From the NCBI RefSeq assembly GCF_014489615.1, contig NZ_CP060825.1, forward strand, positions 5,342,501 to 5,406,500: DNA of 64,000 nt, written 5' to 3'. Below, piece by piece: positions 8,345-17,201 of the stretch. The notes under the pieces were generated by a model. The model made no database searches, was not told the DNA's origin, and saw only the letters and a program-made list of their open reading frames with translations. Each line of letters begins with the position of its first letter. Position 1 is the stretch's first letter. Position numbers and translations under genes: made by a program. Source of the DNA: Streptomyces genisteinicus. GTDB taxonomy: Bacteria > Actinomycetota > Actinomycetes > Streptomycetales > Streptomycetaceae.

Positions 8345-9061
8345 ATGTCTGACAACCAGGAGCCCGCGGGCGCGCCGCAGCCGAACGACCCCTGGGCGCC
8401 GCCGGCCGCGAGCTCGCAGGACCGCGTGCCGCTGGACAAGCCGTGGAGCGCGCCCCAGCAGCCGCCGAGCGTGCACGACCAGCCCACGATGATCGACATG
8501 CCAGGGGCCCCCGGTGAGCCGGGCCAGGTCCCGCCGCCGCCGACGGCCCCCGGCGGCCCGGCCGCCGGGCAGCCCGGCGCCCCCGGTTACGGCTACCCGG
8601 CCGCGGGCGGCTACGGCTACCCGGCCGCGACCCCGCCGCCCGGCGCCGGGACCTCGGGCGGCTTCGGCGCCCCGGCGGACCCCTACGGCGCGGCGTACCC
8701 CGGCTACGCGGCCCCGTATCCCGGGCAGCCCCAGGGCTGGGGACAGCAGCCGGCCAACGGCCTGGGCATCGCGGGCATGGTGCTCGGCATCATCGCGACC
8801 GCGCTGTTCTGCCTGTGGCCGCTGGCCATCGTGCTGGGCATCCTGGCGGTCATCTTCGGCGCCGTCGGCCGCGGCAGGGTCCGCCGGGGCGAGGCCGACA
8901 ACCCGGGCCAGGCCGTGACCGGCATCGTCTGCGGTGTGGTCGGCCTGGTGCTGGGCCTGGTGCTCCTGGTGGCCGTGGTCGTCGACGCGTCCAACGACGA
9001 CTACGCCCCCTGGAACTCCCAGGGCCCCTCGCACACCGTCGTCGTCGACGTCGTCCGCTGA
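8345..9061 (+). CDS. DUF4190 membrane protein with proline/glycine-rich N-terminus
   Basis: This 238-residue protein has an acidic, proline/glycine/alanine/tyrosine-rich first 130 residues, including repeated GYGYPAA units. Two closely spaced hydrophobic helices follow (about residues 140-172 and 190-218), separated by a basic loop with GRGRVRRGEADNPG; this is the DUF4190 arrangement. A short polar tail ends the protein. The low-complexity half is probably cytoplasmic, with the helices anchoring it in the membrane. The start ATG follows GGGGGAGAACC. It is divergent from the deaminase gene, with a -10-like TAGCAT near 8312 in the shared interval. The function is unknown. Confidence 0.8.
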   Translation: MSDNQEPAGAPQPNDPWAPPAASSQDRVPLDKPWSAPQQPPSVHDQPTMIDMPGAPGEPGQVPPPPTAPGGPAAGQPGAPGYGYPAAGGYGYPAATPPPGAGTSGGFGAPADPYGAAYPGYAAPYPGQPQGWGQQPANGLGIAGMVLGIIATALFCLWPLAIVLGILAVIFGAVGRGRVRRGEADNPGQAVTGIVCGVVGLVLGLVLLVAVVVDASNDDYAPWNSQGPSHTVVVDVVR

Positions 9062-9064
9062 GCC

Positions 9065-9090
9065 GGGGCCGGGTCGGCCGGCCCGGCCCC
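9065..9090. terminator. stem-loop between convergent genes
   Basis: Arms 9065-9073 and 9082-9090 are perfectly complementary around an eight-base loop, just after the DUF4190 stop. It can serve both converging transcripts. The following 80 bases hold nothing recognisable. Confidence 0.55.
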
Positions 9091-9169
9091 CGCCGTGCCG
9101 TGACCAGGAGCCCGGCCCCCGGCCGGCCCGCCGGTGCGTGCCCGGGGCGCTGTGCGCTCCGGAGTGCGT

Positions 9170-9718
9170 TCAGCCGCGCGCCCTGAGCTCCTCGCGCGCC
9201 TCCATCAGCGCGAATCCCAGCAGGTTGAGACCCCGCCACCGGGCCGGGGCCTGGGCGCGCTCGTCGTCGGCGGCCAGCCCGATGCCCCAGATCCGGTCGA
9301 CGGGGCTGGCCTCGACGAGCACCCGGTCGCCGGTGGCCAGCAGGAACGCGGCCAGCTCCGGGTCCTGGCCGAACTTGTGCACACTGCCCTCGCGGACGAT
9401 GCCGAAGCGCTCGCGCTTCCAGGTGGTCTCGTCGAAGCCGCGCACGGTGCGTCCGGCCTTCTTCGCCTCCGCCGGCGTGCGGGCGCCGAGCGCGCGGGCC
9501 TCGGCCCCGGCGTCGCCGAAGAGGCGTGCCTTGGCCGCCATCATCCAGTGCTCCGCGGTCGCGTACCGCGTGCCGCCGACCTCGAAGGGCGACGGCCACC
9601 ACTGACTGAGGCACCCCGGTCCCATCAGACCGTCACGGCGTGGCGTGTGCCCCCAGAAGTGCAGGTACTTGATTCTCTGCCCTGCGGCGGCCCGTTCGAC
9701 GAGCTCATCCATCCCCAT
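9170..9718 (-). CDS. NADAR family protein (YbiA-like)
   Basis: This protein of about 182 residues has the NADAR/DUF1768 layout: an N-terminal YLHFWGHTPRRDG block, CLSQWWPSPFEVGGTRYATAEHWMMAAKA, and FGIVREGSVHKFGQ. The C-terminal LVEASPVDRIWGIGL and WRGLNLLGFALMEARE are hallmark segments. Characterised relatives are N-glycosidases that hydrolyse damaged early intermediates of riboflavin synthesis; other members are tied to ADP-ribose chemistry. The role here is inferred from the family only. I prefer ATG 9718; ATGs at 9712 and 9742 are also in frame and none has a good ribosome-binding site. It is a single gene, divergent from the polyamine operon. Confidence 0.8.
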   Translation of the reverse strand: MGMDELVERAAAGQRIKYLHFWGHTPRRDGLMGPGCLSQWWPSPFEVGGTRYATAEHWMMAAKARLFGDAGAEARALGARTPAEAKKAGRTVRGFDETTWKRERFGIVREGSVHKFGQDPELAAFLLATGDRVLVEASPVDRIWGIGLAADDERAQAPARWRGLNLLGFALMEAREELRARG

Positions 9719-9812
9719 GCACGCGAGTCTGGCAGCCGCCACTGACAGTGCGTACCGGTATTCGGCCCGAGACCCGACACATGGTCGACCGAATCCGTCG
9801 CGTAATCAAAAG

Positions 9813-9835
9813 GCAACAACGGAATCCCTTGTTGC
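9813..9835. promoter_or_regulatory. inverted repeat in the promoter region of the polyamine operon
   Basis: GCAACAA at 9813-9819 and TTGTTGC at 9829-9835 form a perfect 7-base inverted repeat with a nine-base spacer. It lies about 60 bases before the aldehyde dehydrogenase start and upstream of a weak -10-like CAGGAT (9852-9857). The local sequence is AT-richer than its surroundings. It may be an operator for the operon's regulator; which protein binds is unknown. Confidence 0.5.
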
Positions 9836-9893
9836 GTAGGTCACCCTCTGTCAGGATCGGCACTCAATTCGAGCTGGAGCAACGGAGAGCGTC

Positions 9894-11408
9894 ATGGACA
9901 TCCCCGATCGGCTGAAGGACCGTTTCGCCGCCGGCACGCAGTACATCGGCGGACGGCTGCGGGCGGGCACCTCGGGACGCACCCAGGACATCGTGAACCC
10001 GGCCACGGGCGAGACGCTGCTCGGCTACGAGCTCGCCGGGACCGCCGACGTCGACGCGGCCGTGTCCGCCGCCCGCGCCGCCCTGCCCGGCTGGGCCGGG
10101 GCGACCCCGGGCGAGCGGTCGGACGCGCTGCACCGCTTCGCCGGTGTGCTCGCGGAGCGCGCCGGGGAGCTGGCGCGCACCGAGACCCTCCAGTGCGGCA
10201 AACCGATCAAGCTCACCACCGAGTTCGACGTCCCCGGCACCGTGGACAACACCGCGTTCTTCGCCGGCGCCGCGCGTCACCTCCAGGGGCAGTCGGCCGG
10301 CGAGTACAGCGCCGACCACACCTCGTACACCCGGCGCGAGCCCATCGGGGCCGTCGGTTCGATCGCCCCCTGGAACTACCCGCTCCAGATGGCGGCCTGG
10401 AAGATCCTCCCGGCGATCGCCGCGGGCAACACCGTCGTCCTCAAGCCCGCCGAGATCACCCCGCTCACCTCGCTCCTCTTCGCCGAGGCGGCAGGCGACG
10501 CCGGCCTGCCCGCCGGCGTGGTGAACATCGTCAGCGGCGCGGGCCGCGACGTCGGCGAGCACCTGGTCGGCCACCCGGACGTCGCGATGACCTCGTTCAC
10601 CGGCTCCACCGAGGTCGGCAAGCGCGTGGCGCGGATCGCGACGGCCACCGTGAAGCGCCTCCACCTGGAACTCGGCGGCAAGGCCCCGTTCGTCGTCTTC
10701 GACGACGCGGACGTCGAGGCCGCCGCCCACGGCGCCGTCGCCGGCTCACTCATCAACTCCGGCCAGGACTGCACCGCGGCCACCCGCGCCTACGTCCAGC
10801 GGCCGGTCTACGAGGCGTTCACCGCTGCGGTCGCCGACCTGATGGCCGGTGTCCGGCTCGGCGACCCGCTCGACCCCGCCACCGATCTCGGCCCGCTCGT
10901 CTCCTTCGCGCAGCGCGACCGGGTCGCCGGCTTCGTCGACCGCGCCCGCGGCTACGCGAGGGTCGTCACCGGCGGCGAGGCGCCCGGGGGAGCTCTGGAG
11001 CGCGGCGCCTACTACCGGCCGACCCTGGTCACCGGCGCCGCGCAGGACAGCGAGATCGTGCGGGACGAGATCTTCGGCCCGGTGCTGGTGGTGCTGCCCT
11101 TCGACACCGACGACGAGGGCATCGCCCTCGCCAACGACACGCCCTACGGCCTCGCCGCCTCCGCCTGGAGCCGCGACGTCTACCGGACCGGCCGGGCCAC
11201 CCGCGAGATCCAGGCCGGCTGCGTCTGGATCAACGACCACATCCCGATCATCAGCGAGATGCCCCACGGCGGCTACAAGCAGTCGGGCTTCGGCAAGGAC
11301 ATGTCGTCGTACTCCTTCGAGGAGTACACGCAGGTCAAGCATGTGATGTACGACAACACGGCGGTCGTCCGCAAGGACTGGCACCGCACCGTCTTCGGGG
11401 ACCGATAG
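9894..11408 (+). CDS. patD: gamma-aminobutyraldehyde dehydrogenase
   Basis: This 504-residue NAD-dependent aldehyde dehydrogenase is full length. Motifs in order are IAPWNYPLQMAAWK, GNTVVLKPAE, the SFTGSTEVGK nucleotide loop, LELGGKAP, the catalytic Cys293 in GQDCTAATR, and EIFGPVL. The family oxidises 4-aminobutanal, made from putrescine, to GABA. The start ATG has GGAGAG seven bases upstream. It is the first gene of a run with a PotDABC polyamine importer and an FAD oxidase, which strongly supports an aminoaldehyde substrate. In a gamma-glutamylated pathway the substrate would instead be gamma-glutamyl-aminobutanal. A close paralogue ends at 1073. Confidence 0.87.
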   Translation: MDIPDRLKDRFAAGTQYIGGRLRAGTSGRTQDIVNPATGETLLGYELAGTADVDAAVSAARAALPGWAGATPGERSDALHRFAGVLAERAGELARTETLQCGKPIKLTTEFDVPGTVDNTAFFAGAARHLQGQSAGEYSADHTSYTRREPIGAVGSIAPWNYPLQMAAWKILPAIAAGNTVVLKPAEITPLTSLLFAEAAGDAGLPAGVVNIVSGAGRDVGEHLVGHPDVAMTSFTGSTEVGKRVARIATATVKRLHLELGGKAPFVVFDDADVEAAAHGAVAGSLINSGQDCTAATRAYVQRPVYEAFTAAVADLMAGVRLGDPLDPATDLGPLVSFAQRDRVAGFVDRARGYARVVTGGEAPGGALERGAYYRPTLVTGAAQDSEIVRDEIFGPVLVVLPFDTDDEGIALANDTPYGLAASAWSRDVYRTGRATREIQAGCVWINDHIPIISEMPHGGYKQSGFGKDMSSYSFEEYTQVKHVMYDNTAVVRKDWHRTVFGDR

Positions 11409-11458
11409 CCCTCAGGCCGCCCGACCCGCGGCCGAAACCACCCGAAAGGGCAGAGCGC

Positions 11459-12706
11459 ATGGAGAGTTACGAGTCCGAACGCCTCTCGGCGGCCCAGACC
11501 GCCGCGATGCGGCGCAGCATGGCGACGGGCAGGGGCGCGCTCTCCCGCCGCTCGCTGCTGCGCGCCTCGGGCGCCGGAGTGTTCGCCGCCGGCGGTGCCG
11601 GGCTGCTGGGCGCCTGCGGCATCCCGCCCGCCAAGCGCGAGAACGGGGCGGCGGCCTCGGACGACCACTCGGACACGGAGAAGCGCCTCACCTTCTCCAA
11701 CTGGACCGAGTACATGGACACCAGCGAGGACGGGAAGACCCGGCCCACCCTCGCCGCGTTCACCAAGCGCACCGGCATCGCGGTCAAGTACACCGAGGAC
11801 ATCAACGACAACGTCGAGTTCTTCGGGAAGATCCAGCCCCAGCTCGCGGCCGGCCAGGACACCGGCCGCGACCTGATCAACGTCACCGACTGGCTGGCCG
11901 CCCGGATGATCCGCCTCGGCTGGGTGCAGAAGCTCGACGCCTCGCTGCTGCCGCACGCCTACGCCAACCTGTCCCAGCAGTTCCGCAGCCCCGACTGGGA
12001 CCCGGGCCGTGCCTACAGCTACCCGTGGACCGGTATCCCGGCCGTCATCGCGTACAACGTCAAGGCCACCGGCGGCCGCAAGGTCGACTCCATGACCCAG
12101 CTGCTGGACGACCCCACCCTCAAGGGCCGGGTCAGCCTGCTCACCGAGATGCGCGACACCGTCGGCCTCACCCTCCTCGACATGGGCAAATCCCCCGAGA
12201 AGGTCACCGACGCCGACTACGACGCCGCGATCGGACGGCTCCAGAAGGCCGTCGACAAGAAGCAGATCCGCCGCTTCACCGGCAACGACTACACCTCCGA
12301 CCTCGACAAGGGCGACATCGCCGCCTGCGTCGCCTGGGCCGGCGACCTGATCCAGCTCCAGGCCGGCAACCCGGACATCCGCTTCTCGGTCCCGGCGGCC
12401 GGCTACATGACCGCCACCGACAACCTGCTCGTCCCGGCTCAGGCACGGCACCGGAAGAACGCCACCCGGCTCATCGACTACTACTACGAACTCCCGGTCG
12501 CGGCCCAGCTCGCCGCCTACATCAACTACGTGACACCGGTGGCCGGCGTCGCCCCCGAGCTCGCGAAGATCGACCCGGAGCTCGCGAAGAACCCGCTGAT
12601 CATCCCGGACGAGGCCATGGCGGCCAAGTCCCACTCCTTCCGCTCGCTCAGCAGCGAGGAGGAGACGGCGTATGAGGAGAAGTTCGCCAAGCTCATCGGC
12701 GCCTGA
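11459..12706 (+). CDS. potD: polyamine ABC transporter substrate-binding lipoprotein
   Basis: This 415-residue PotD/PotF-type binding protein captures putrescine or spermidine outside the membrane. The first 34 residues are cytoplasmic-looking. A twin-arginine motif (SRRSLLRASG), a hydrophobic stretch and a lipobox (LLGAC, cysteine near residue 58) follow, so it is probably Tat-exported and lipidated. The mature part begins with LTFSNWTEYMD, a typical start of polyamine-binding proteins, and includes DLINVTDW and YPWTGIPAVIAYN. The start ATG 11459 follows GAAAGGG. It is 50 bases after patD and directly before the ATPase gene, in the same operon. Confidence 0.9.
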   Translation: MESYESERLSAAQTAAMRRSMATGRGALSRRSLLRASGAGVFAAGGAGLLGACGIPPAKRENGAAASDDHSDTEKRLTFSNWTEYMDTSEDGKTRPTLAAFTKRTGIAVKYTEDINDNVEFFGKIQPQLAAGQDTGRDLINVTDWLAARMIRLGWVQKLDASLLPHAYANLSQQFRSPDWDPGRAYSYPWTGIPAVIAYNVKATGGRKVDSMTQLLDDPTLKGRVSLLTEMRDTVGLTLLDMGKSPEKVTDADYDAAIGRLQKAVDKKQIRRFTGNDYTSDLDKGDIAACVAWAGDLIQLQAGNPDIRFSVPAAGYMTATDNLLVPAQARHRKNATRLIDYYYELPVAAQLAAYINYVTPVAGVAPELAKIDPELAKNPLIIPDEAMAAKSHSFRSLSSEEETAYEEKFAKLIGA

Positions 12707-12741
12707 CCGCCACCGACCCCACACCACCTGGGACGCGACCC

Positions 12742-13893
12742 ATGACTGACAACACAGCGGGCGGGGACGTCCGCCTCGCCGGGATCAGCAAGACCTACGG
12801 CTCCTTCACCGCGGTCCACCACCTGGACCTCACCGTCCCCCAGGGCTCGTTCTTCGCCCTGCTCGGCGCCTCCGGCTGCGGCAAGACCACCACCCTGCGC
12901 ATGATCGCCGGCCTGGAGGACCCCAGCACCGGCACCGTCTCGCTCGGCGAACGGGACGTCACCCATCTGCCGCCCCACAAACGGCCGGTCAACACCGTCT
13001 TCCAGAGCTACGCCCTCTTCCCGCACCTGAGCATCCACGAGAACGTCGCCTTCGGCCTGCGCCGCCGCGGCGTCTCCTCGGTGAAGAAGCAGGTCGGGGA
13101 GATGCTCGACCTGGTCCAGCTCGGCGACTTCGCCCAGCGCAGGCCGCACCAGCTCTCCGGCGGCCAGCAGCAGCGCGTCGCCGTCGCCCGCGCCCTCATC
13201 AACCACCCGCAGGTGCTCCTCCTCGACGAGCCCCTCGGCGCCCTCGACCTCAAGCTGCGCCGCCAGATGCAGCTGGAGCTCAAGCGCATCCAGACCGAGG
13301 TCGGCATCACCTTCGTCCACGTCACCCACGACCAGGAGGAGGCCATGACCATGGCCGACACGGTCGCGGTCATGAACGGCGGCCGGGTCGAGCAGCTCGG
13401 CGCCCCGGCGGAGCTCTACGAGAACCCGCGGACCACCTTCGTCGCCAACTTCCTCGGCACCTCCAACCTGATCGAGGCCGAGGTCGCGTCGGCGGCCGGC
13501 GACGAGGTCGTCGCCACCGCGGGCGGCACCGCGCTGCGGCTGCCGCGCCGCCGCTGTCCCGACGGCACGCGCACCGGCGGCCGCCTGCTGGTGGGCGTGA
13601 GGCCGGAGAAGATCTCGCTCCTCCCCGCCGGTGAGGCCGGCACCGTCGCACCCGGGCGCAACACCGTGACCGGCCGCGTGACGGACTCCTCGTTCATCGG
13701 CGTCTCCACCCAGTACGTCGTCGAGAGCCCGGCCGGGAAGGCCGTCGAGGTGTACGCCCAGAACACCGGGCAGCGCACCGGCCTCGGGCCCGGCGCCGAG
13801 GTGATCCTGCACTGGGACCCCGAGCACACCTTCGGGCTGGACGCGGCCCAGGACATCGCGGCCGGTACGGAGTCGGCGGAGGAGACGCCGTGA
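12742..13893 (+). CDS. potA: polyamine ABC transporter ATP-binding protein
   Basis: This 383-residue ATPase energises polyamine import. It has Walker A GASGCGKTT (residues 42-50), Q-loop VFQSYALFPHL, signature LSGGQQQRVAVARAL, Walker B VLLLDEPLGALD and the H-loop VTHDQEEAM. A C-terminal TOBE domain (about residues 285-370, VGVRPEKISLL) is typical of PotA-type ATPases. The ATG start is 36 bases after potD. The last codons overlap the following permease gene by four bases (GTGA), which implies coupled translation. The protein should form a 2:1:1 complex with the two permeases. Confidence 0.92.
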   Translation: MTDNTAGGDVRLAGISKTYGSFTAVHHLDLTVPQGSFFALLGASGCGKTTTLRMIAGLEDPSTGTVSLGERDVTHLPPHKRPVNTVFQSYALFPHLSIHENVAFGLRRRGVSSVKKQVGEMLDLVQLGDFAQRRPHQLSGGQQQRVAVARALINHPQVLLLDEPLGALDLKLRRQMQLELKRIQTEVGITFVHVTHDQEEAMTMADTVAVMNGGRVEQLGAPAELYENPRTTFVANFLGTSNLIEAEVASAAGDEVVATAGGTALRLPRRRCPDGTRTGGRLLVGVRPEKISLLPAGEAGTVAPGRNTVTGRVTDSSFIGVSTQYVVESPAGKAVEVYAQNTGQRTGLGPGAEVILHWDPEHTFGLDAAQDIAAGTESAEETP

Positions 13894-14813
13894 CCGTCAC
13901 CGAGGCCCCGCCGGCGCCGCCCGCGGAGCCCGTGGTCCACCGCACCCCGGTGCGCCGCCGGCTCGTCCCCTACTGGCTGCTGCTCCCCGGCATCCTGTGG
14001 CTGCTCGTCTTCTTCGCGCTGCCGCTCGTCTACCAGGCGTCGACCTCCGTGCAGACCGGCTCGCTGGAGAAGGGCTTCGAGGTCACCTGGCACGTCGCCA
14101 CCTACTGGGACGCGCTGACCGAGTACTGGCCCCAGTTCCTGCGCTCGCTGCTCTACGCGGGCACCGCGACGGTGCTCTGCCTGCTGCTCGGCTACCCGCT
14201 CGCCTACCTCATCGCCTTCCGGGCGGGCCGCTGGCGCAACATTCTGCTGGTGCTGGTCATCGCACCGTTCTTCACCAGCTTCCTGATCCGCACCCTCGCC
14301 TGGAAGACGATCCTCGCGGACGGCGGCCCGGTGGTGGAGTTCCTCAACGCGGTCCACTTCCTCGACGTCACCAGCTGGCTCGGGATGACCGAGGGCGAGC
14401 GGGTGCTCGCGACGCCGCTGGCCGTCGTCACCGGCCTGACCTACAACTTCCTCCCGTTCATGATCCTGCCCCTGTACACCTCCCTGGAGCGGATCGACCC
14501 CCGCCTCCACGAGGCGGCGGGCGACCTGTACGCCCGGCCCGCGACCGTCTTCCGCAAGGTGACACTGCCGCTGTCCATGCCGGGCGTCGTCTCCGGCACG
14601 CTGCTCACGTTCATTCCCGCGAGCGGCGACTACGTCAACGCCGAACTGCTGGGCTCCACGGACACCCGCATGATCGGAAACGTCATCCAGTCGCAGTTCC
14701 TGCGGGTCCTCGACTACCCGACGGCCGCCGCGCTGTCGTTCATCCTGATGGCGGCCGTGCTGGTCACGGTCACCGTCTACATCCGCCGGGCCGGAACGGA
14801 GGACCTGGTCTGA
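13890..14813 (+). CDS. potB: polyamine ABC transporter permease, PotB-type
   Basis: This 307-residue inner-membrane permease has six predicted helices beginning near residue 30 (YWLLLPGILWLLVFFALPLV). The EAA-type loop that contacts the ATPase is seen in HEAAGDLYARPATVFRKVTLPLSMPGV. Start GTG 13890 overlaps the potA stop. Its stop TGA shares one base with the ATG of the next permease gene. The two permeases are expected to form the translocation path for putrescine or spermidine. Confidence 0.9.
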   Translation: MTVTEAPPAPPAEPVVHRTPVRRRLVPYWLLLPGILWLLVFFALPLVYQASTSVQTGSLEKGFEVTWHVATYWDALTEYWPQFLRSLLYAGTATVLCLLLGYPLAYLIAFRAGRWRNILLVLVIAPFFTSFLIRTLAWKTILADGGPVVEFLNAVHFLDVTSWLGMTEGERVLATPLAVVTGLTYNFLPFMILPLYTSLERIDPRLHEAAGDLYARPATVFRKVTLPLSMPGVVSGTLLTFIPASGDYVNAELLGSTDTRMIGNVIQSQFLRVLDYPTAAALSFILMAAVLVTVTVYIRRAGTEDLV

Positions 14814-15607
14814 TGTCGTGGCTCAGGCGCAACCTCGTGGTCGTCGCGGGCCTGCTCACGCTCGCGTACCTGATCGTCCCGAACATCGTCGTGACGGTGT
14901 TCTCCTTCAACAAGCCGTCCGGCAAGTTCAACTACTCCTGGCAGCAGTTCTCCACCGACGCCTGGACGGACCCGTGCGGGGTCGCCGACATGTGCGCCTC
15001 GCTCGGCCTGTCGCTCCAGATCGCCCTCTGGGCGACGATCGGCGCCACCGTCCTCGGCGGCATGATCGCCTTCGCCCTGGTGCGCTACCGCTTCCGGGCG
15101 CGCTCCACCGTCAACTCGCTGATCTTCCTGCCGATGGCGATGCCCGAGGTCGTCATGGCCGCCTCGCTGCTGACCCTCTTCCTCAACCTCGGCGTCGAAC
15201 TCGGCTTCTGGACCATCCTCATCGCGCACACGATGTTCTGCCTCAGCTTCGTCGTCGTCGCCGTCAAGGCCCGCGTGATGTCCATGGACCCCCGCCTGGA
15301 GGAGGCGGCGCGCGACCTGTACGCGGGTCCCGTGCAGACCTTCCTGCGGGTGACGCTGCCGATCGCCGCGCCCGGCATCGCGGCCGGCGCGATGCTCGCC
15401 TTCGCGCTCTCCTTCGACGACTTCATCATCACCAACTTCAACTCCGGCTCCACGGTCACCTTCCCGATGTTCGTCTGGGGCTCGGCGCAGCGGGGCACCC
15501 CGGTGCAGATCAACGTGATCGGCACGGCGATGTTCGTGATCGCCGTCCTGATCGTGATCGCCGGGCAGGTCGTCGCGAGCCGCCGGAAGAAGACCGCAGG
15601 ACACTAG
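14813..15607 (+). CDS. potC: polyamine ABC transporter permease, PotC-type
   Basis: This 264-residue permease partners PotB. It has about six helices and the EAA loop LEEAARDLYAGPVQTFLRVTLP near residue 160; the FDDFIITNFNSG segment is strongly conserved in PotC proteins. The ATG at 14813 overlaps the potB stop codon (TGATG), so translation is coupled. It is the last transport gene; the oxidase gene follows after 59 bases. Confidence 0.9.
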   Translation: MSWLRRNLVVVAGLLTLAYLIVPNIVVTVFSFNKPSGKFNYSWQQFSTDAWTDPCGVADMCASLGLSLQIALWATIGATVLGGMIAFALVRYRFRARSTVNSLIFLPMAMPEVVMAASLLTLFLNLGVELGFWTILIAHTMFCLSFVVVAVKARVMSMDPRLEEAARDLYAGPVQTFLRVTLPIAAPGIAAGAMLAFALSFDDFIITNFNSGSTVTFPMFVWGSAQRGTPVQINVIGTAMFVIAVLIVIAGQVVASRRKKTAGH

Positions 15608-15666
15608 AGAGCACGGCACCGCACCGTGCCGGACCTCCGGGCCGGCACACCGAAGGAGTGGAAACC

Positions 15667-17079
15667 ATGGCCCCAGCAGCCATGACCTTCGCCGCGTCCC
15701 TCGCGGACGCACAGCCCGTCCCCTTCTGGCTGGAGGACCCCGGCCGGCCCGGCGCCCTGCCGGCGCTCACCTCCACCGAGCGATGCGACCTCCTCGTGGT
15801 GGGCGGCGGCTACAGCGGTCTGTGGACCGCGCTGCTCGCCAAGGAGCGCGACCCGGCGACGGACGTCGTGCTGATCGAGGGCCGTGAGGCGGGCTGGGCC
15901 GCCTCCGGCCGCAACGGCGGCTTCTGTGCCGCCTCCCTCACCCACGGCCTCGGCAACGGGCTGGCCCGCTGGCCCGGCGAACTGGCCGCGCTGGAGGAGC
16001 TCGGCGCGCGCAACCTCGACGCCATCGAGGACGCCGTCGCCCGCTACGGCATCGACTGCGACTTCGAGCGCACCGGCGAGATCGACGTGGCCACCGAGCC
16101 CCACCACCTCGCCGAGCTGAGGGAACTGCACGACGACGCCGCCGCCCTCGGCATCGGCGGGACGGAACTGCTCGACCGGGACCAGATGCGCGCCGAGGTG
16201 GACTCGCCGACCTTCCTCGGCGGCCTGTGGGACCGCGACGGCGTGGCCATGCTGCATCCCGCCAAGCTCGCCTGGGGCCTCAAGCGGGCCTGCCTGGACC
16301 TCGGCGTCCGCATCTACGAGAACACCCGCGGCCTCGGACTGGCCCGTTCGGGACCGGGCCTGGCCGTCCGCACGCCCTACGGGCGGATCCTCGCGCACCG
16401 GGTCGCGCTGGGCACCAACGTCTTCCCGTCCCTGGTGCGGCGGGTGCGCCCGTACACCGTGCCGGTCTACGACTACGCGCTGATGACCGAACCGCTCGAC
16501 GCGGGCCGGCTGGCGTCCGTCGGCTGGCGGCGGCGCCAGGGCCTGGGCGACAGCGCCAACCAGTTCCACTACTTCCGCATCACCGCCGACAACCGCATTC
16601 TGTGGGGCGGCTACGACGCCGTGTACCCGTACGGGGGCCGGCTCAGCGCGGAGATGGACCACCGGCCGGAGACCTACCTCAAGCTGGCCGGCCACTTCTT
16701 CCACTGCTTCCCGCAGCTCGAAGGGGTGCGGTTCTCGCATGCGTGGGGCGGGGCGATCGACACCTGCTCGCGGTTCTCGGCGTTCTTCGGCACCGCCCAC
16801 GGCGGCCGGGTCGCGTACGCCGCCGGGTACACCGGGCTCGGCGTCGGCGCCTCCCGGTTCGGCGCCGACGTGATGCTCGACCTGCTCGGCGGGCGGCCGA
16901 CGGAGCGCACCCGGCTGGAGATGGTGCGCAGCAAGCCGCTGCCGTTCCCTCCGGAGCCGGTCGCCTGGGCGGGTATCGGGCTCACCAAGTGGTCCCTGGC
17001 GCGGGCGGACGCCAACGGGGGACGGCGGAATCTGTGGCTGAAGGCCATGGACCGGTTCGGGCTCGGTTTCGACAGCTGA
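15667..17079 (+). CDS. FAD-dependent amine oxidase (gamma-glutamylputrescine oxidase-like)
   Basis: This 470-residue flavoprotein of the DAO superfamily has the dinucleotide-binding loop VVGGGYSGLWTALLAKER (residues 39-56), the acidic end of the second strand (LIEGREAGWAASGRNGGF, typical of PuuB and related amine oxidases), and a C-terminal YAAGYTGLGVG FAD contact. The start ATG 15667 has GAAGGAG ten bases upstream. Position at the end of a patD-potDABC operon suggests oxidative deamination of putrescine or its gamma-glutamyl derivative to the aldehyde used by the dehydrogenase. No gamma-glutamylpolyamine synthetase or hydrolase lies in the window, so free amine versus glutamylated amine stays open. 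Confidence 0.82.
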   Translation: MAPAAMTFAASLADAQPVPFWLEDPGRPGALPALTSTERCDLLVVGGGYSGLWTALLAKERDPATDVVLIEGREAGWAASGRNGGFCAASLTHGLGNGLARWPGELAALEELGARNLDAIEDAVARYGIDCDFERTGEIDVATEPHHLAELRELHDDAAALGIGGTELLDRDQMRAEVDSPTFLGGLWDRDGVAMLHPAKLAWGLKRACLDLGVRIYENTRGLGLARSGPGLAVRTPYGRILAHRVALGTNVFPSLVRRVRPYTVPVYDYALMTEPLDAGRLASVGWRRRQGLGDSANQFHYFRITADNRILWGGYDAVYPYGGRLSAEMDHRPETYLKLAGHFFHCFPQLEGVRFSHAWGGAIDTCSRFSAFFGTAHGGRVAYAAGYTGLGVGASRFGADVMLDLLGGRPTERTRLEMVRSKPLPFPPEPVAWAGIGLTKWSLARADANGGRRNLWLKAMDRFGLGFDS

Positions 17080-17152
17080 CCGGGGCGGCGGACCGGCGTG
17101 ATCCGGTTCACTCCGGAAAGCGGTCCGAAGTCGCGTAATGCCCGGGGAGCGG

Positions 17153-17201
17153 CGCGCTCTCAGTGGGTGGAACACCCTCCCCCCACGGAATGGAGAGCGC
17201 G
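17153..17201 (+). promoter_or_regulatory. leader hairpin predicted to hide the ribosome-binding site
   Basis: CGCGCTCTC (17153-17161) is the exact complement of GAGAGCGCG (17193-17201), and an inner GTGGG/CCCAC pair extends the fold. The right arm contains the GGAGAG ribosome-binding site and touches the ATG at 17202. A -10-like TAATGC lies at 17136-17141, so the hairpin would open the mRNA. I infer translational control; temperature, protein or small-molecule triggers are all possible. Confidence 0.5.
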
